A model generated the notes under the pieces. It did not search any database. It was given only the letters and a program-made list of their open reading frames with translations, and was not told the DNA's origin. The position numbers and the translations under genes were made by a program. 64,000 nucleotides of DNA from an uncultured Alphaproteobacteria bacterium (GTDB lineage: Bacteria; Pseudomonadota; Alphaproteobacteria; Caulobacterales; Hyphomonadaceae): contig CAIMMO010000152.1 of NCBI GenBank assembly GCA_903842595.1, forward strand, positions 1 to 64,000. Direction: 5' to 3'. This document shows, piece after piece, positions 8,651-16,719 of the stretch (positions are counted from its first letter, which is position 1; each line of letters begins with the position of its first letter).

Positions 8651-9679
8651 CTACTGCCCAAAGCGCTCCACCACGTCGCTGGTGTCGCTTCCGCTCGGCT
8701 TCCTTGCTCCGCCGACCAGCCAGATCGCGTCACCGATCGTGATCCCGCCCAGCCCGTGGCGCGGCGTTGGCATGGGCGCCGCGGCCTCCCACGCATCCGT
8801 CCTGGGATCATACGCCCACACCTCGGCGTGGACCTTGCCGCCATCGTGGAAATACTCGCCGCCGAAGACGTAGAGCCTCCCCGCGATCACGCCCGCTGCA
8901 TTGCCGCCCGCGCCTGATCCCTTCGGCATCGGTGCGGCGCTGCGCCACCTGTCTTCCTTCGGATCGTAGACCTCATGCGCATCCGACGGCCCATCGGCCA
9001 CATGCCGCCCGCCCGCCACATGCCACAGCCCGCCGATCATCGCCCCCGCAGCGCTGTTGCGCTTCGACAGCGCGGGCGCCGCCTTCGACCAGGCATCTGA
9101 CCCCAGATCGTAGACCAGGTGCTGATCGGTATCTGCATGATCGCCATAGGCGAGGTTCGCTGCGCCCTTCGGCGCGCGTCCGCCTGCAATATGGATGCGC
9201 TGCCCGACAACAGCCGCCGTCGATTCGCCATGCGGCGATGGCGCAGCCGCAAGTGCGCGCCATGCGCCAGCTGCTTCCTCGAGCACCAGCGTCTCGCTCT
9301 GCATGATCCAGTTCACTGCGCCCGGGTTCGTCGCGAACCCGCCCAGCAGGTAGAGCCTGCCGCCAGCGCTCACCGCCTGCGGATGATGCCGCGGCGCGGG
9401 CAGGGCGGCCATCATCGCGGACTTGCCTGTTGCAGGATCATAAGCGACATGCCGGTCAGAGACGCCGACCACGCGCCCGCCTTCGCCCAGCAGCCCGCCT
9501 GCAACATGGATGCGCCCGCCATGCAGCGCCGGATAGATTTCCTGCACCGCGAACGGCAGACGCGGCTTTGCGCTCCACTGCGGCGCAACGGGCGCCTGCG
9601 CATCGCCCGGCTGGTTGGCGCATGCCGCAGCAATTCCGGCTCCGGCCGCGACAATTGCAGATCGACGCGTCAGCAACAT
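8651..9679 (-). CDS. Exported Kelch-repeat protein
   Basis: 342 residues. The N-terminus carries an RRS twin-arginine-like stretch, a hydrophobic region and AAAC resembling a lipobox, so it is probably exported and perhaps lipidated. At least five Kelch blades can be seen, each with a GG pair (LLGGF, IAGGR, VAGGR, VFGGE, LVGGA) and a Tyr/Trp pair (YDPKEDRW, YDPRTDAW). Kelch propellers bind partners or, in galactose oxidases and sialate mutarotases, act as enzymes; nothing here identifies catalysis. It converges on the NTF2-like gene with a 3-bp gap. Confidence 0.85.
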   Translation of the reverse strand: MLLTRRSAIVAAGAGIAAACANQPGDAQAPVAPQWSAKPRLPFAVQEIYPALHGGRIHVAGGLLGEGGRVVGVSDRHVAYDPATGKSAMMAALPAPRHHPQAVSAGGRLYLLGGFATNPGAVNWIMQSETLVLEEAAGAWRALAAAPSPHGESTAAVVGQRIHIAGGRAPKGAANLAYGDHADTDQHLVYDLGSDAWSKAAPALSKRNSAAGAMIGGLWHVAGGRHVADGPSDAHEVYDPKEDRWRSAAPMPKGSGAGGNAAGVIAGRLYVFGGEYFHDGGKVHAEVWAYDPRTDAWEAAAPMPTPRHGLGGITIGDAIWLVGGARKPSGSDTSDVVERFGQ

Positions 9680-9765
9680 CGTGATTGACCCCTCGCTCGA
9701 CTAAGGCAGCAACGCCGCTAGCATGCGCGAAAACGACCAACGAAGAAATAGCGGGATCAAACACC

Positions 9766-10233
9766 ATGCGGTTCGCCTTGTCCTTCGCGCTTCTTGCGCT
9801 CCCGGCATGCGCTGGCATGCCAACCGCCTCATCGCTTGCCCCTGAAGCGGCCGTCGCGCAGCACATGTGGGACTATACCAGGGCGTGGAACCGCCACGAC
9901 TCGGCGACCATCGCCCGCGACTTCTACCGCACCGGCCCCTCGGTCGAGGAGCAGACCGCCAGCCTCGAACGCGGCTTTGTCAGCCTGCGCGAGCAAGGGT
10001 ATCACCATTCAGACATCCATGAGGTCAAGTCGTGCATCACCGGGGGTAACACCGCCTGGGCCGCAATGAAGTTCTCGCGCCTGAAGCAGAATGGCGAACC
10101 GCTCCCGCCGACGATCCGCGCCAGCTCCTACACCCTGGCGAAATTCGCGGACGGCTGGCGCATCACGAAAGTCGGCGCGGGCGGTGTCTCGGCAGAGGCG
10201 CCGCTTGCATGTCCAGCGCCAGCCTCTCCCTGA
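9766..10233 (+). CDS. NTF2-like putative lipoprotein
   Basis: 155 residues. The signal peptide ends LPAC, a lipobox with Cys near residue 15. The mature region has a helix starting HMWDYTRAWNRHDS and a closing FADGWRITKV, like the protein at 8225-8647, suggesting a SnoaL/DUF4440-type fold. The role is unknown. The ATG at 9766 begins the signal peptide; the frame is open for 27 codons before it without a signal-like start. Confidence 0.6.
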   Translation: MRFALSFALLALPACAGMPTASSLAPEAAVAQHMWDYTRAWNRHDSATIARDFYRTGPSVEEQTASLERGFVSLREQGYHHSDIHEVKSCITGGNTAWAAMKFSRLKQNGEPLPPTIRASSYTLAKFADGWRITKVGAGGVSAEAPLACPAPASP

Positions 10234-10296
10234 AAAGGTGCGGTCGGATTTTCGTGCAGCGAAACCGGGTCGGGATTCGCTTCAACGCCGTCAAAT

Positions 10297-11505
10297 TCAT
10301 CGCAGGTCGGCCAGCCGATCCTTCGTGATCCCCGCCACGCTGGTTACCCCGCACTGTCGCATCGTCGCGAGCAGCTCCTCGTCGAGCAGGCGCATGGCAA
10401 TACCGACGCCGTCCTCGCCAAATGCGCCAAGTCCCCACACATAGGGTCGCCCCACGCACACCATGCTGGCGCCCAGCGCCAGCGCCTTGAACGCGTCCGA
10501 TCCGCGCCGGATGCCGCCATCGATCAGGATCGGGACGCGCCCGTTCACGACCGCTGCGACCTCCGGCAGCACGTCGAGCGTGCCAACCAGGCTCTCCTCT
10601 GAACGCCCGCCATGATTGGAGATGATGATGCCATCGACACCGTGCCGGATCGCGAGCTCGGCATCTTCCCCTGTCATCACGCCCTTCACAAGAAGCCTGG
10701 TCTTCACCAGGTCGCGCAGTCGCGAGACATAGTCCCAGGTCAGCGCATTGCTGTTGGGCGAGACTGCGCCTGTCATGTCGATCCCGTCGAACATCTTCTT
10801 GCGCGAGAAGTCGTATCCGTTGCGCGGCGCATGGCATGTGCTGCAGGTCCGCGTGTCGCTGCGCGCGAAAATGGCCTGCGTCTCGCGCCGGTTGCCGCCG
10901 CCAAGCAGGTCGATCGTGAACACGATGGCGCCTGCGCCAGAGGCCTGCGCCCGCGCGATCATCTTCTCGCCAAGCGCCGGAATGCTGGTGGTATAGAGCT
11001 GCTGCCACACCGGCATGCCATGGGCCTTCATCACGTCTTCCAGCGACACCGTCGTCAGCGCCGACAGCATCTGCAGCGTGCGGCGCCTGCCGGCGGCCGC
11101 CCCGACTGCAGCCTCGCCATCGGCATGGAAGGCCTTCTGGCTCGACAGTGGCGAAAGCGCGATCGGCGAACCATACGTCTGTCCGAAAAGGGTCACGGCC
11201 AGGCTGACGCGCGAGACATCCACCAGGCGCCGCGGTCTCAACCCCCACCTGTCATAGGCCGATCTGTTCGACGCGACGGTGCGATCATCCTGCACGCCGC
11301 CTGTCAGATAGCCCCAGTGGGCTGGCGGAATAAGCTCCTTCGCGCGCGCCTCCAGCTCGAACACATTCAGTATGTCGCGTGCGTCCGCCATGGCGCTTGC
11401 CGCGCCCCGCTGCGCCAGCGCGTGTCCCCCGCCCAGCGCCCCCGCTGCAAGGGGCGCGGCGGCCAGCCACTGCATGAAGCGTCGCCTGTCCGCGTGATCC
11501 GCCAT
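10297..11505 (-). CDS. Tat-exported FMN-dependent alpha-hydroxy-acid dehydrogenase/oxidase
   Basis: 402 residues. The first 35 carry a twin-arginine signal (RRRFMQWLAAAP, then ALAQ), so folded FMN enzyme would be exported. The rest is the TIM-barrel L-lactate dehydrogenase/glycolate oxidase family: HWGYLTGG near the start, SNHGGR with the catalytic His, and ILIDGGIRRGSDAFKALALGA with VGRPYVWGL for FMN phosphate. An unusual CSTCH motif (Cys221, Cys224, His225) lies in the central loop region and fits a c-type haem attachment site. Electrons could pass to a periplasmic cytochrome rather than to oxygen; that is inference. Confidence 0.88.
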   Translation of the reverse strand: MADHADRRRFMQWLAAAPLAAGALGGGHALAQRGAASAMADARDILNVFELEARAKELIPPAHWGYLTGGVQDDRTVASNRSAYDRWGLRPRRLVDVSRVSLAVTLFGQTYGSPIALSPLSSQKAFHADGEAAVGAAAGRRRTLQMLSALTTVSLEDVMKAHGMPVWQQLYTTSIPALGEKMIARAQASGAGAIVFTIDLLGGGNRRETQAIFARSDTRTCSTCHAPRNGYDFSRKKMFDGIDMTGAVSPNSNALTWDYVSRLRDLVKTRLLVKGVMTGEDAELAIRHGVDGIIISNHGGRSEESLVGTLDVLPEVAAVVNGRVPILIDGGIRRGSDAFKALALGASMVCVGRPYVWGLGAFGEDGVGIAMRLLDEELLATMRQCGVTSVAGITKDRLADLR

Positions 11506-11580
11506 GCGTCCTCCTCTTCACCGGCAGGATCATCAACCGGCTGTCTCGCATTGGAAAGGGCAGGAGGCGGCGAAGTTCGG

Positions 11581-12261
11581 CTAGATCTTGTTGTCCTGAT
11601 CCAGCTGCGGATCATCTGCCGTGACCACGGTGAATGCACCTGTATCTGCATCGCGCCAGTGCAGCTCTCCCTTGCCGATCGAGAACCACGCCCCGTCCAG
11701 CGACAGCTGTCCGCGCTCGAATGCTGCACGCACGAACGGGAAGCTCATCAGGTTCTTCAGCGACTGTCCCACCGCGCCATGCTCCACCGCTTCCTGCCAG
11801 TCGCCCCGCGGGATCGTCTCGTTGCGCAGGACCGCGTCGCGCGCGTCCGCTGCAAGCTCAACCCAGGGCGCGATGAACTGGCCCACCGGCCTGTCCGCCG
11901 CCGCTGCAATCGACGCGGCAATGCCGCCGCATCCGCCATGGCCCATCACCACGATCTGCTTCACCTTGAGCGCTGTGACCGCAAACTCCAGCGCGGCCGA
12001 GACGCCGTGCAGGCCGCCGCCTTCTTCATAGGGAGGCACCAGCGCCGCCACATTGCGAACGGTGAACAGCTCCCCCGGCGCCGCATCGAAGATCATCGCA
12101 GGGTCGGCGCGGCTGTCGGCGCAGGCGATGATCATCGTCGCCGGCTGCTGGCCATCGCGCAGCCGCGAGAACAGGTCGCGCGCCTCGCGGTACCGGCTGG
12201 CGCGAAAGCGCCTGTAGCCGTCGATCAAATCCTGGGCGTCGTCAGCGAATTCGATGGTCAT
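11581..12261 (-). CDS. Beta-class carbonic anhydrase
   Basis: 226 residues. It interconverts CO2 and bicarbonate. The zinc ligands are visible as Cys47 in IIACADSR, His108 and Cys111 in VMGHGGCGG, with Asp49 of the conserved Asp-Arg dyad. No signal peptide, so cytoplasmic. It precedes a divergent TetR gene by 158 bp. Confidence 0.94.
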   Translation of the reverse strand: MTIEFADDAQDLIDGYRRFRASRYREARDLFSRLRDGQQPATMIIACADSRADPAMIFDAAPGELFTVRNVAALVPPYEEGGGLHGVSAALEFAVTALKVKQIVVMGHGGCGGIAASIAAAADRPVGQFIAPWVELAADARDAVLRNETIPRGDWQEAVEHGAVGQSLKNLMSFPFVRAAFERGQLSLDGAWFSIGKGELHWRDADTGAFTVVTADDPQLDQDNKI

Positions 12262-12419
12262 GGCGTCCGCCTAGCCAATGTTTGCAAGTGAATCAAACCC
12301 TTCCGCTCCATCTGCGATTGACTCCCGGCATCCGATTGACACACAAGGTACGCAGAGTTCCGGCACAACCTTCGCTCTGTTCACGTATCTGCTGCAGTCG
12401 CCGCCTCCACGAGATCGCA

Positions 12420-13064
12420 ATGGTTGAAGACGACATCATCCCAGCCGATCCCGCTATTGATCCGGATGGTGACGAGGCTGATCGCCGGCGCGTCGGGCCA
12501 AAGCGCAGCGAGGCGTCCACGAACGCCGTGCTGATCGCGGCCTATGCCGAACTGTCCGAACATGGCTGGCGCGGGTTTTCCGTCGACCGCGTCGCAAAGA
12601 ATGCGAAAGCCTCGAAGCAGACCATTTATCGCTGGTGGAAATCCGCCGCATGCCTCTCCGTCGACTGCGTGCTCGGCACGCTCGCCGGAAAGACATCGAC
12701 CCTGCCCGTGTCCGCCGACGTGCGCGATCGGCTCGCCGCGATCATTGACCCTCTCCTGATTGCCGTCCGCACAGGCGATGGCGCCCACGCCTGGCGCGGC
12801 GCCCTTCTCGCCGCTGCCGACGATGGCGAGGCCGGCGAAATCTTCCGCGCCTGGTTCGCCGAGAACGTCAAAATTCCGCTTCGCCACATCCTTGCCGAAC
12901 AGGCGCTGAAGGGAACAGTGCGCCGCGACTGGGACATCGATCTGGCGACCGAACTCCTGTTCGGGCCGATCTGGCATCGCTTGATTGCGATGCGCGGGCC
13001 CGTTCCGGAAATCTACCGCACCCGCCTGGTGGACACTCTGCTCAGGGCCATTGCGCCGGTCTGA
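12420..13064 (+). CDS. TetR/AcrR family transcriptional regulator
   Basis: 214 residues. After an acidic 35-residue leader the DNA-binding domain runs from about residue 30 to 80: LIAAYAELSEHGWRGFSVDRVA, then the recognition helix KASKQTIYRWWKS. The C-terminal domain (IIDPLLIAVR to the end) resembles TetR_C proteins that bind unknown ligands. The ATG at 12420 was chosen over a longer frame that lacks a plausible start region. Upstream lies a direct repeat GATTGAC (12316-12322 and 12334-12340), 18 bp apart, which may be part of its promoter. It ends 36 bp before trmB. Confidence 0.85.
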   Translation: MVEDDIIPADPAIDPDGDEADRRRVGPKRSEASTNAVLIAAYAELSEHGWRGFSVDRVAKNAKASKQTIYRWWKSAACLSVDCVLGTLAGKTSTLPVSADVRDRLAAIIDPLLIAVRTGDGAHAWRGALLAAADDGEAGEIFRAWFAENVKIPLRHILAEQALKGTVRRDWDIDLATELLFGPIWHRLIAMRGPVPEIYRTRLVDTLLRAIAPV

Positions 13065-13100
13065 TTGCATCCGCCCTCCGCCCGTGCCTTAACCCCGCCC

Positions 13101-13784
13101 ATGAACGAGCATCCCCGCCACCGCCTTTACGGCCGCGCTGCCGGCAAGCCGCTTTCGGCGCGACAGCAGGGCCTTGTCGACGATCTCCTGCCGCGCCTCG
13201 CGATCCCGGAAGCGGGGAAGGGCGAACTCTTCCCCGCCGTCCTCTTCAGCGCCGCCACGCGGGGTGTCTGGCTCGAAATCGGCTTCGGTGGCGGCGAGCA
13301 TCTGGCGGGTCAGGCCGCGCGTCATCGCGACACCGCCTTCGTCGGCGCTGAACCCTTCGTCGACGGGGTCGCCAAGATCCTCACTGCGATAGATGAGCAG
13401 GGCCTCTCGAACATCCGCCTTCGCCGCGGCGACGCCCGCGACCTCGTTGCGACCTTTGCCGACGCGAGCATCGACCGGGCCTTCATCCTCTTTCCCGACC
13501 CGTGGCCGAAGACACGCCACCGCAAGCGCCGCCTGATCCAGCCGGACTTCGTCGCGGAACTCGCCCGCGTCCTGAGATCCGGCGCGCCGCTGCGCTTCGC
13601 CACCGACTGGTCCGATTACGCCAGCCGCGCGCTCGCCGACATGCTCGCCGACGGCCGCTTCGTGTGGACAGCCGAACGCGCCGACGACTGGCGCAAGCCG
13701 CCCGCCGACCACGTCACCACGCGCTATCAGGAAAAGCGCCTCGGCGATTGCGAGCCGGTGTTCCTCGACTTCGTGCGCGTCTAG
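13101..13784 (+). CDS. trmB: tRNA (guanine46-N7)-methyltransferase
   Basis: 227 residues. TrmB places m7G46 in the variable loop of tRNAs. Visible motifs are RLYGRAAGKPLS at the N-terminus, the SAM site LEIGFGGGEHL, and the family signature FPDPWPKTRHRKRRL. The C-terminal TRYQEKRLGD is also typical. The ATG at 13101 begins the conserved N-terminus. It follows the TetR gene on the same strand with a short gap. Confidence 0.95.
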   Translation: MNEHPRHRLYGRAAGKPLSARQQGLVDDLLPRLAIPEAGKGELFPAVLFSAATRGVWLEIGFGGGEHLAGQAARHRDTAFVGAEPFVDGVAKILTAIDEQGLSNIRLRRGDARDLVATFADASIDRAFILFPDPWPKTRHRKRRLIQPDFVAELARVLRSGAPLRFATDWSDYASRALADMLADGRFVWTAERADDWRKPPADHVTTRYQEKRLGDCEPVFLDFVRV

Positions 13785-13935
13785 CACCGTACAGTCGGTT
13801 CTCTCGCCGCCAGCACGTGCACAGCGAGGTCAGCTGCGATCGCCGCCCCGGCACTGTCGCCGCAGGAGCGCGTCTGCAGGCGCCTGCCCTCTTCCGGCAA
13901 CCATTCCTCGGCGCCTTGTATTCAATGCACATAAA

Positions 13936-13969
13936 TGTGTATCGAAAAATCAGCTGTGTGTATCGAAAA
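13936..13969 (+). promoter_or_regulatory. Direct repeats TGTGTATCGAAAA upstream of a TetR gene
   Basis: TGTGTATCGAAAA occurs exactly at 13936-13948 and 13957-13969, offset by 21 bp, or two helical turns. A diverged third copy sharing GTGTAT and AAATC lies at 13999-14013, just before the TetR start at 14016. The stretch is AT-rich compared with its surroundings. It is probably an operator array for the downstream regulator. Confidence 0.5.
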
Positions 13970-14015
13970 GTCGCGCCTGTCGTTATCGATGCACAGTGGT
14001 GTATTGTTAAATCAG

Positions 14016-14585
14016 ATGGCACGTTCATACACCCTCGGTCGCCGCGCGGAGAAGCAGGCGGAAACCCGCCAGCGCATTGTCGAGGCGGCGGTTGACCTGC
14101 ACGCCTCGGTCGGACCCGCGCGGACGACGATCAGCATGATCGCTGAACGCGCCTGCGTTCAGCGCCACACGCTCTATGCGCACTTCCCGGACGAATGGTC
14201 GATCCTGCTGGCATGTTCGGACCATTCGCTCGCGCGTGATCCGCCGCCTGATGCTGCGGCGTGGCGCGAGATCAGGGATCGCGACAGGCGTTTGCGGACA
14301 GGCCTTCGCGCCATCTACGACTGGTATGAACGCAATGACGGCCTGTTCGGCTGCGTCCTGCGCGACGCGGAGCATCATGATGGTGCGCGCCGCATTGCGC
14401 AGATGCGCTTCGCTCCGCTCATTGCCGCCTATCGCGAGATGCTTGGGGCAGGGCTGGGCGCGCGCCAGCGCGCCCTGCTTGGGCTCGCGCTAAGCTTCTT
14501 CACGTGGCGCTCGCTCACGCGCGATGGCGGCCTGATCCAGGCCGCCGCCGTCGCCGCCATGGCCAATGCGATCGAGGCTGCCTAG
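14016..14585 (+). CDS. TetR/AcrR family transcriptional regulator
   Basis: 189 residues. The HTH domain covers residues 10-60: QRIVEAAVDLHASVGPARTTISMIAERACVQRHTLYAHF. The C-terminal region is a short helical ligand domain without a recognisable subfamily. I chose the ATG at 14016 since the longer frame (13935) would translate the repeat array. It converges with the methyltransferase gene, overlapping by 4 bp at the stops. Confidence 0.82.
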   Translation: MARSYTLGRRAEKQAETRQRIVEAAVDLHASVGPARTTISMIAERACVQRHTLYAHFPDEWSILLACSDHSLARDPPPDAAAWREIRDRDRRLRTGLRAIYDWYERNDGLFGCVLRDAEHHDGARRIAQMRFAPLIAAYREMLGAGLGARQRALLGLALSFFTWRSLTRDGGLIQAAAVAAMANAIEAA

Positions 14586-15376
14586 CGGGGTGTCTTGCCA
14601 TCGGCAGGTTTCGTGAACACCGCGACAAACCGGTCCGAGCGCCCGCGCACAGTCGGCTGGAACACGTTGAACTTGCGGTTGTCGAACTCACTCTCGATGA
14701 GCACCACTTCTTTCAACGCAAGCCCCGCGCGCAGGAACTGCCCCGTCACATCGCCATGGCTGATGCGGTGCAGCCCCACCTGCCGCCCGAGATCCATCTC
14801 CGGAATTGCATCGTGATCCTCCACGATCACGCGCCCGCCCGGCTTCAGCATCGCAAACAAGCGCTTCGCCAGCTCGCGATAGTCGCCTCCCTCGAGGATC
14901 ACGTCGTGCCACACCTGCCCCAGCACGATGACGTCATAGCTGTCGGGCGGCGCATCGAGTTCCTGCCAGCTCTTCGTCACCCAGCCGATATTCTTCCGCG
15001 TGATCACCGCCTGCTGCCGTTCCACCTCCATCGATGGAAACTGCGCAATCCACCCCGGCGTGTTGTGGATGTCGACATGCCCTGTCTCGCCGACAAGGCT
15101 GGAGAAGAGCAGGGCGAGATATCCGCCGCCCGACGCTACATCCAGAACCCGTTCGCCCGGCTTTGCCGCACCCGCTCGCAGGATGAGCTCCACCATCCGC
15201 CGGTCATCGCGCAGGCGCGCGTCCATCGTGCGCGACATGTCGCCCAGCGCCTTGCGGATGGCGACATCGGCCCTTGCCTCTTTGCGCAGCTCGATAAAGT
15301 CCGTACGCGGTTGCGGCGTCTCCTGCGCGGCCGCCGGCATTGCCAGCAGCAATACCGCGAGCATCACCGTCCGCAT
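14582..15376 (-). CDS. Exported SAM-dependent methyltransferase-like protein
   Basis: 264 residues with a signal peptide (AMPAAAQE). The SAM-binding signature VLDVASGGGYLALLFSSLVG at about residues 75-95 and LKPGGRVIVEDHDA mark a class I Rossmann methyltransferase. Exported methyltransferase-like proteins of this kind occur in several proteobacteria; SAM is cytoplasmic, so activity in the periplasm is doubtful and the function is unknown. The stop codon of yciI overlaps its ATG as TGATG, so the two are translationally coupled. Confidence 0.8.
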   Translation of the reverse strand: MRTVMLAVLLLAMPAAAQETPQPRTDFIELRKEARADVAIRKALGDMSRTMDARLRDDRRMVELILRAGAAKPGERVLDVASGGGYLALLFSSLVGETGHVDIHNTPGWIAQFPSMEVERQQAVITRKNIGWVTKSWQELDAPPDSYDVIVLGQVWHDVILEGGDYRELAKRLFAMLKPGGRVIVEDHDAIPEMDLGRQVGLHRISHGDVTGQFLRAGLALKEVVLIESEFDNRKFNVFQPTVRGRSDRFVAVFTKPADGKTPR

Positions 15377-15660
15377 CACTGCCGGATCAGCCAGTTGAAC
15401 GGCCGCACGCTCGTGCTCTGCCACAGCCCTGCCAGCGCGTAAGGGTCCGCCGCAAACAGCGTCTTCGCCGCCTCCAGTGTTTCCGCCTCGACCACAAGCA
15501 TCGATCCAACCGGCGTCTGTCCGTCGTCGGCCAGCATCGGCCCACCGATCTTCACGCGCGGCGCCAGCGTTTCTATCCATGCCAGATGCGCTGGTCGCGT
15601 CGCCTTGCGCACCTCCAGCCCGTCCACCCTGTCGAGACCGTGAAACACGAAAAGAGACAT
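15376..15660 (-). CDS. YciI-like protein
   Basis: 94 residues. It shows the YciI domain: FVFHGLDRVDGLEVRKATRPAHLAWI with the conserved His, and VVEAETLEAAKTLFAADPYA. YciI proteins adopt a ferredoxin-like fold and their activity is largely unknown. It is coupled at both ends by TGATG overlaps, to gpsA upstream and the methyltransferase downstream, forming a three-gene operon. Confidence 0.88.
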   Translation of the reverse strand: MSLFVFHGLDRVDGLEVRKATRPAHLAWIETLAPRVKIGGPMLADDGQTPVGSMLVVEAETLEAAKTLFAADPYALAGLWQSTSVRPFNWLIRQ

Positions 15661-16685
15661 CACGCTTCTTCCTTCATCGGCCGGTTCAGCAGCCGGTCCA
15701 CCGCAGCCTTCGCATCCAGCCGCCCCTCGATCATGTCGAGCACGACCTCGCAGATCGGCAGGTCGACGCCCATGCGCCGCCCCACCTCGACGACAGCTGG
15801 CGCTGTCTGGGCGCCCTCTGTGACGGCCGAGCGCGAGCCAAGAATTTCCGCGGCGGATCTTCCGCGCCCCAGCTCCATGCCGAAACTCATGTTGCGTGAC
15901 TGCGGCGAGGAACATGTCAGCACCAGGTCGCCAAGCCCGCACAGTCCCGCCAGTGTCTCAGCCCGGCCGCCCAGCTTCACGCCCAGCCGCGTCATCTCGG
16001 CAAACCCGCGTGCGATCAGCGCCGCGTGTGCGGACCGTCCCAGGCCCATGCCCTCACAGACGCCGCAGGCGATCGCCAGCACGTTCTTGATCGCGCCACC
16101 CGCTTCTGCGCCTGCAAGATCATCGCTCCAGTAGATTCGAAAATGCGGTCGGCCGATCGATCGCATCCATTGTTCGCCCATGGTGCGGTCTGCACAAGCC
16201 AGCGTCACCGCTGTCGGCAGTCCCTTCGCCACGTCGCCTGCAAACGACGGCCCCGAAAGCACGGCAGGCAAGGCTTGCGGCGCCTCTTCCGCGAGCACGT
16301 CGGTCATAAGCTTCAACGTACCACGCTCGATTCCCTTCGAGCACAGCGCCACAGGCGTCCCGGGCCTGAGGTGAGGGGACAGCGCCCTGAGGGTTGCACG
16401 CATGTGCTGCGCCGGCGCGACCATGAGGATCGCGTCGCAACCGGCCAGCTCGGCCATGTCGGTCGCCGCGGGTGTGGCCGGTACAGCAACCCCCGGCAGG
16501 AACAGCGGATTGCCTTTGCCCGTTCTCAGCGCCTCGGCGATGTCGGGTTCACGCGCCCAGACATGCACCTCGCGTCCGGCTGACAGCGCGCAGATCGCCA
16601 GGGCCGTCCCCCACGCTCCCGCGCCGGCGACGCCCACCCGCTGGAAAACCGTTTCGGATGGCGGTATTTGTGCTGAAGATTTCAT
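15660..16685 (-). CDS. gpsA: NAD(P)-dependent glycerol-3-phosphate dehydrogenase
   Basis: 341 residues. GpsA reduces dihydroxyacetone phosphate to sn-glycerol 3-phosphate for phospholipid synthesis. The dinucleotide motif VAGAGAWGTALA starts near residue 18, LCSKGIE and the catalytic-lysine region EAGGAIKNVLAIACGV are present, and GLCGLGDLVLTC closes the family pattern. The ATG at 16685 gives a normal length; the frame extends upstream into the divergent TetR gene. It leads the operon gpsA-yciI-methyltransferase. Confidence 0.95.
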   Translation of the reverse strand: MKSSAQIPPSETVFQRVGVAGAGAWGTALAICALSAGREVHVWAREPDIAEALRTGKGNPLFLPGVAVPATPAATDMAELAGCDAILMVAPAQHMRATLRALSPHLRPGTPVALCSKGIERGTLKLMTDVLAEEAPQALPAVLSGPSFAGDVAKGLPTAVTLACADRTMGEQWMRSIGRPHFRIYWSDDLAGAEAGGAIKNVLAIACGVCEGMGLGRSAHAALIARGFAEMTRLGVKLGGRAETLAGLCGLGDLVLTCSSPQSRNMSFGMELGRGRSAAEILGSRSAVTEGAQTAPAVVEVGRRMGVDLPICEVVLDMIEGRLDAKAAVDRLLNRPMKEEA

Positions 16686-16713
16686 TGAACGTTCAGCGTT
16701 CCAAGCATACAAT
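16685..16713 (+). promoter_or_regulatory. Promoter with embedded operator for the TetR gene at 16720
   Basis: TTGAAC (16685-16690) and TACAAT (16708-16713) are spaced by 17 bp, close to the consensus. The expected start of transcription falls at about 16720, the A of the ATG, which predicts a leaderless mRNA. GAACG-N5-CGTTC (16687-16701), including the palindrome GAACGTTC, overlaps the -35 box and spacer and would suit autorepression. The same 34 bp separate this gene from gpsA. Confidence 0.5.
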
Positions 16714-16719
16714 CGACCG

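Noticed and set aside
10612-12291. 559-codon plus-strand frame across the FMN enzyme and carbonic anhydrase
   Set aside because: Shadow of two well-identified minus-strand genes; the translation is His/Arg-rich and shows no domain.
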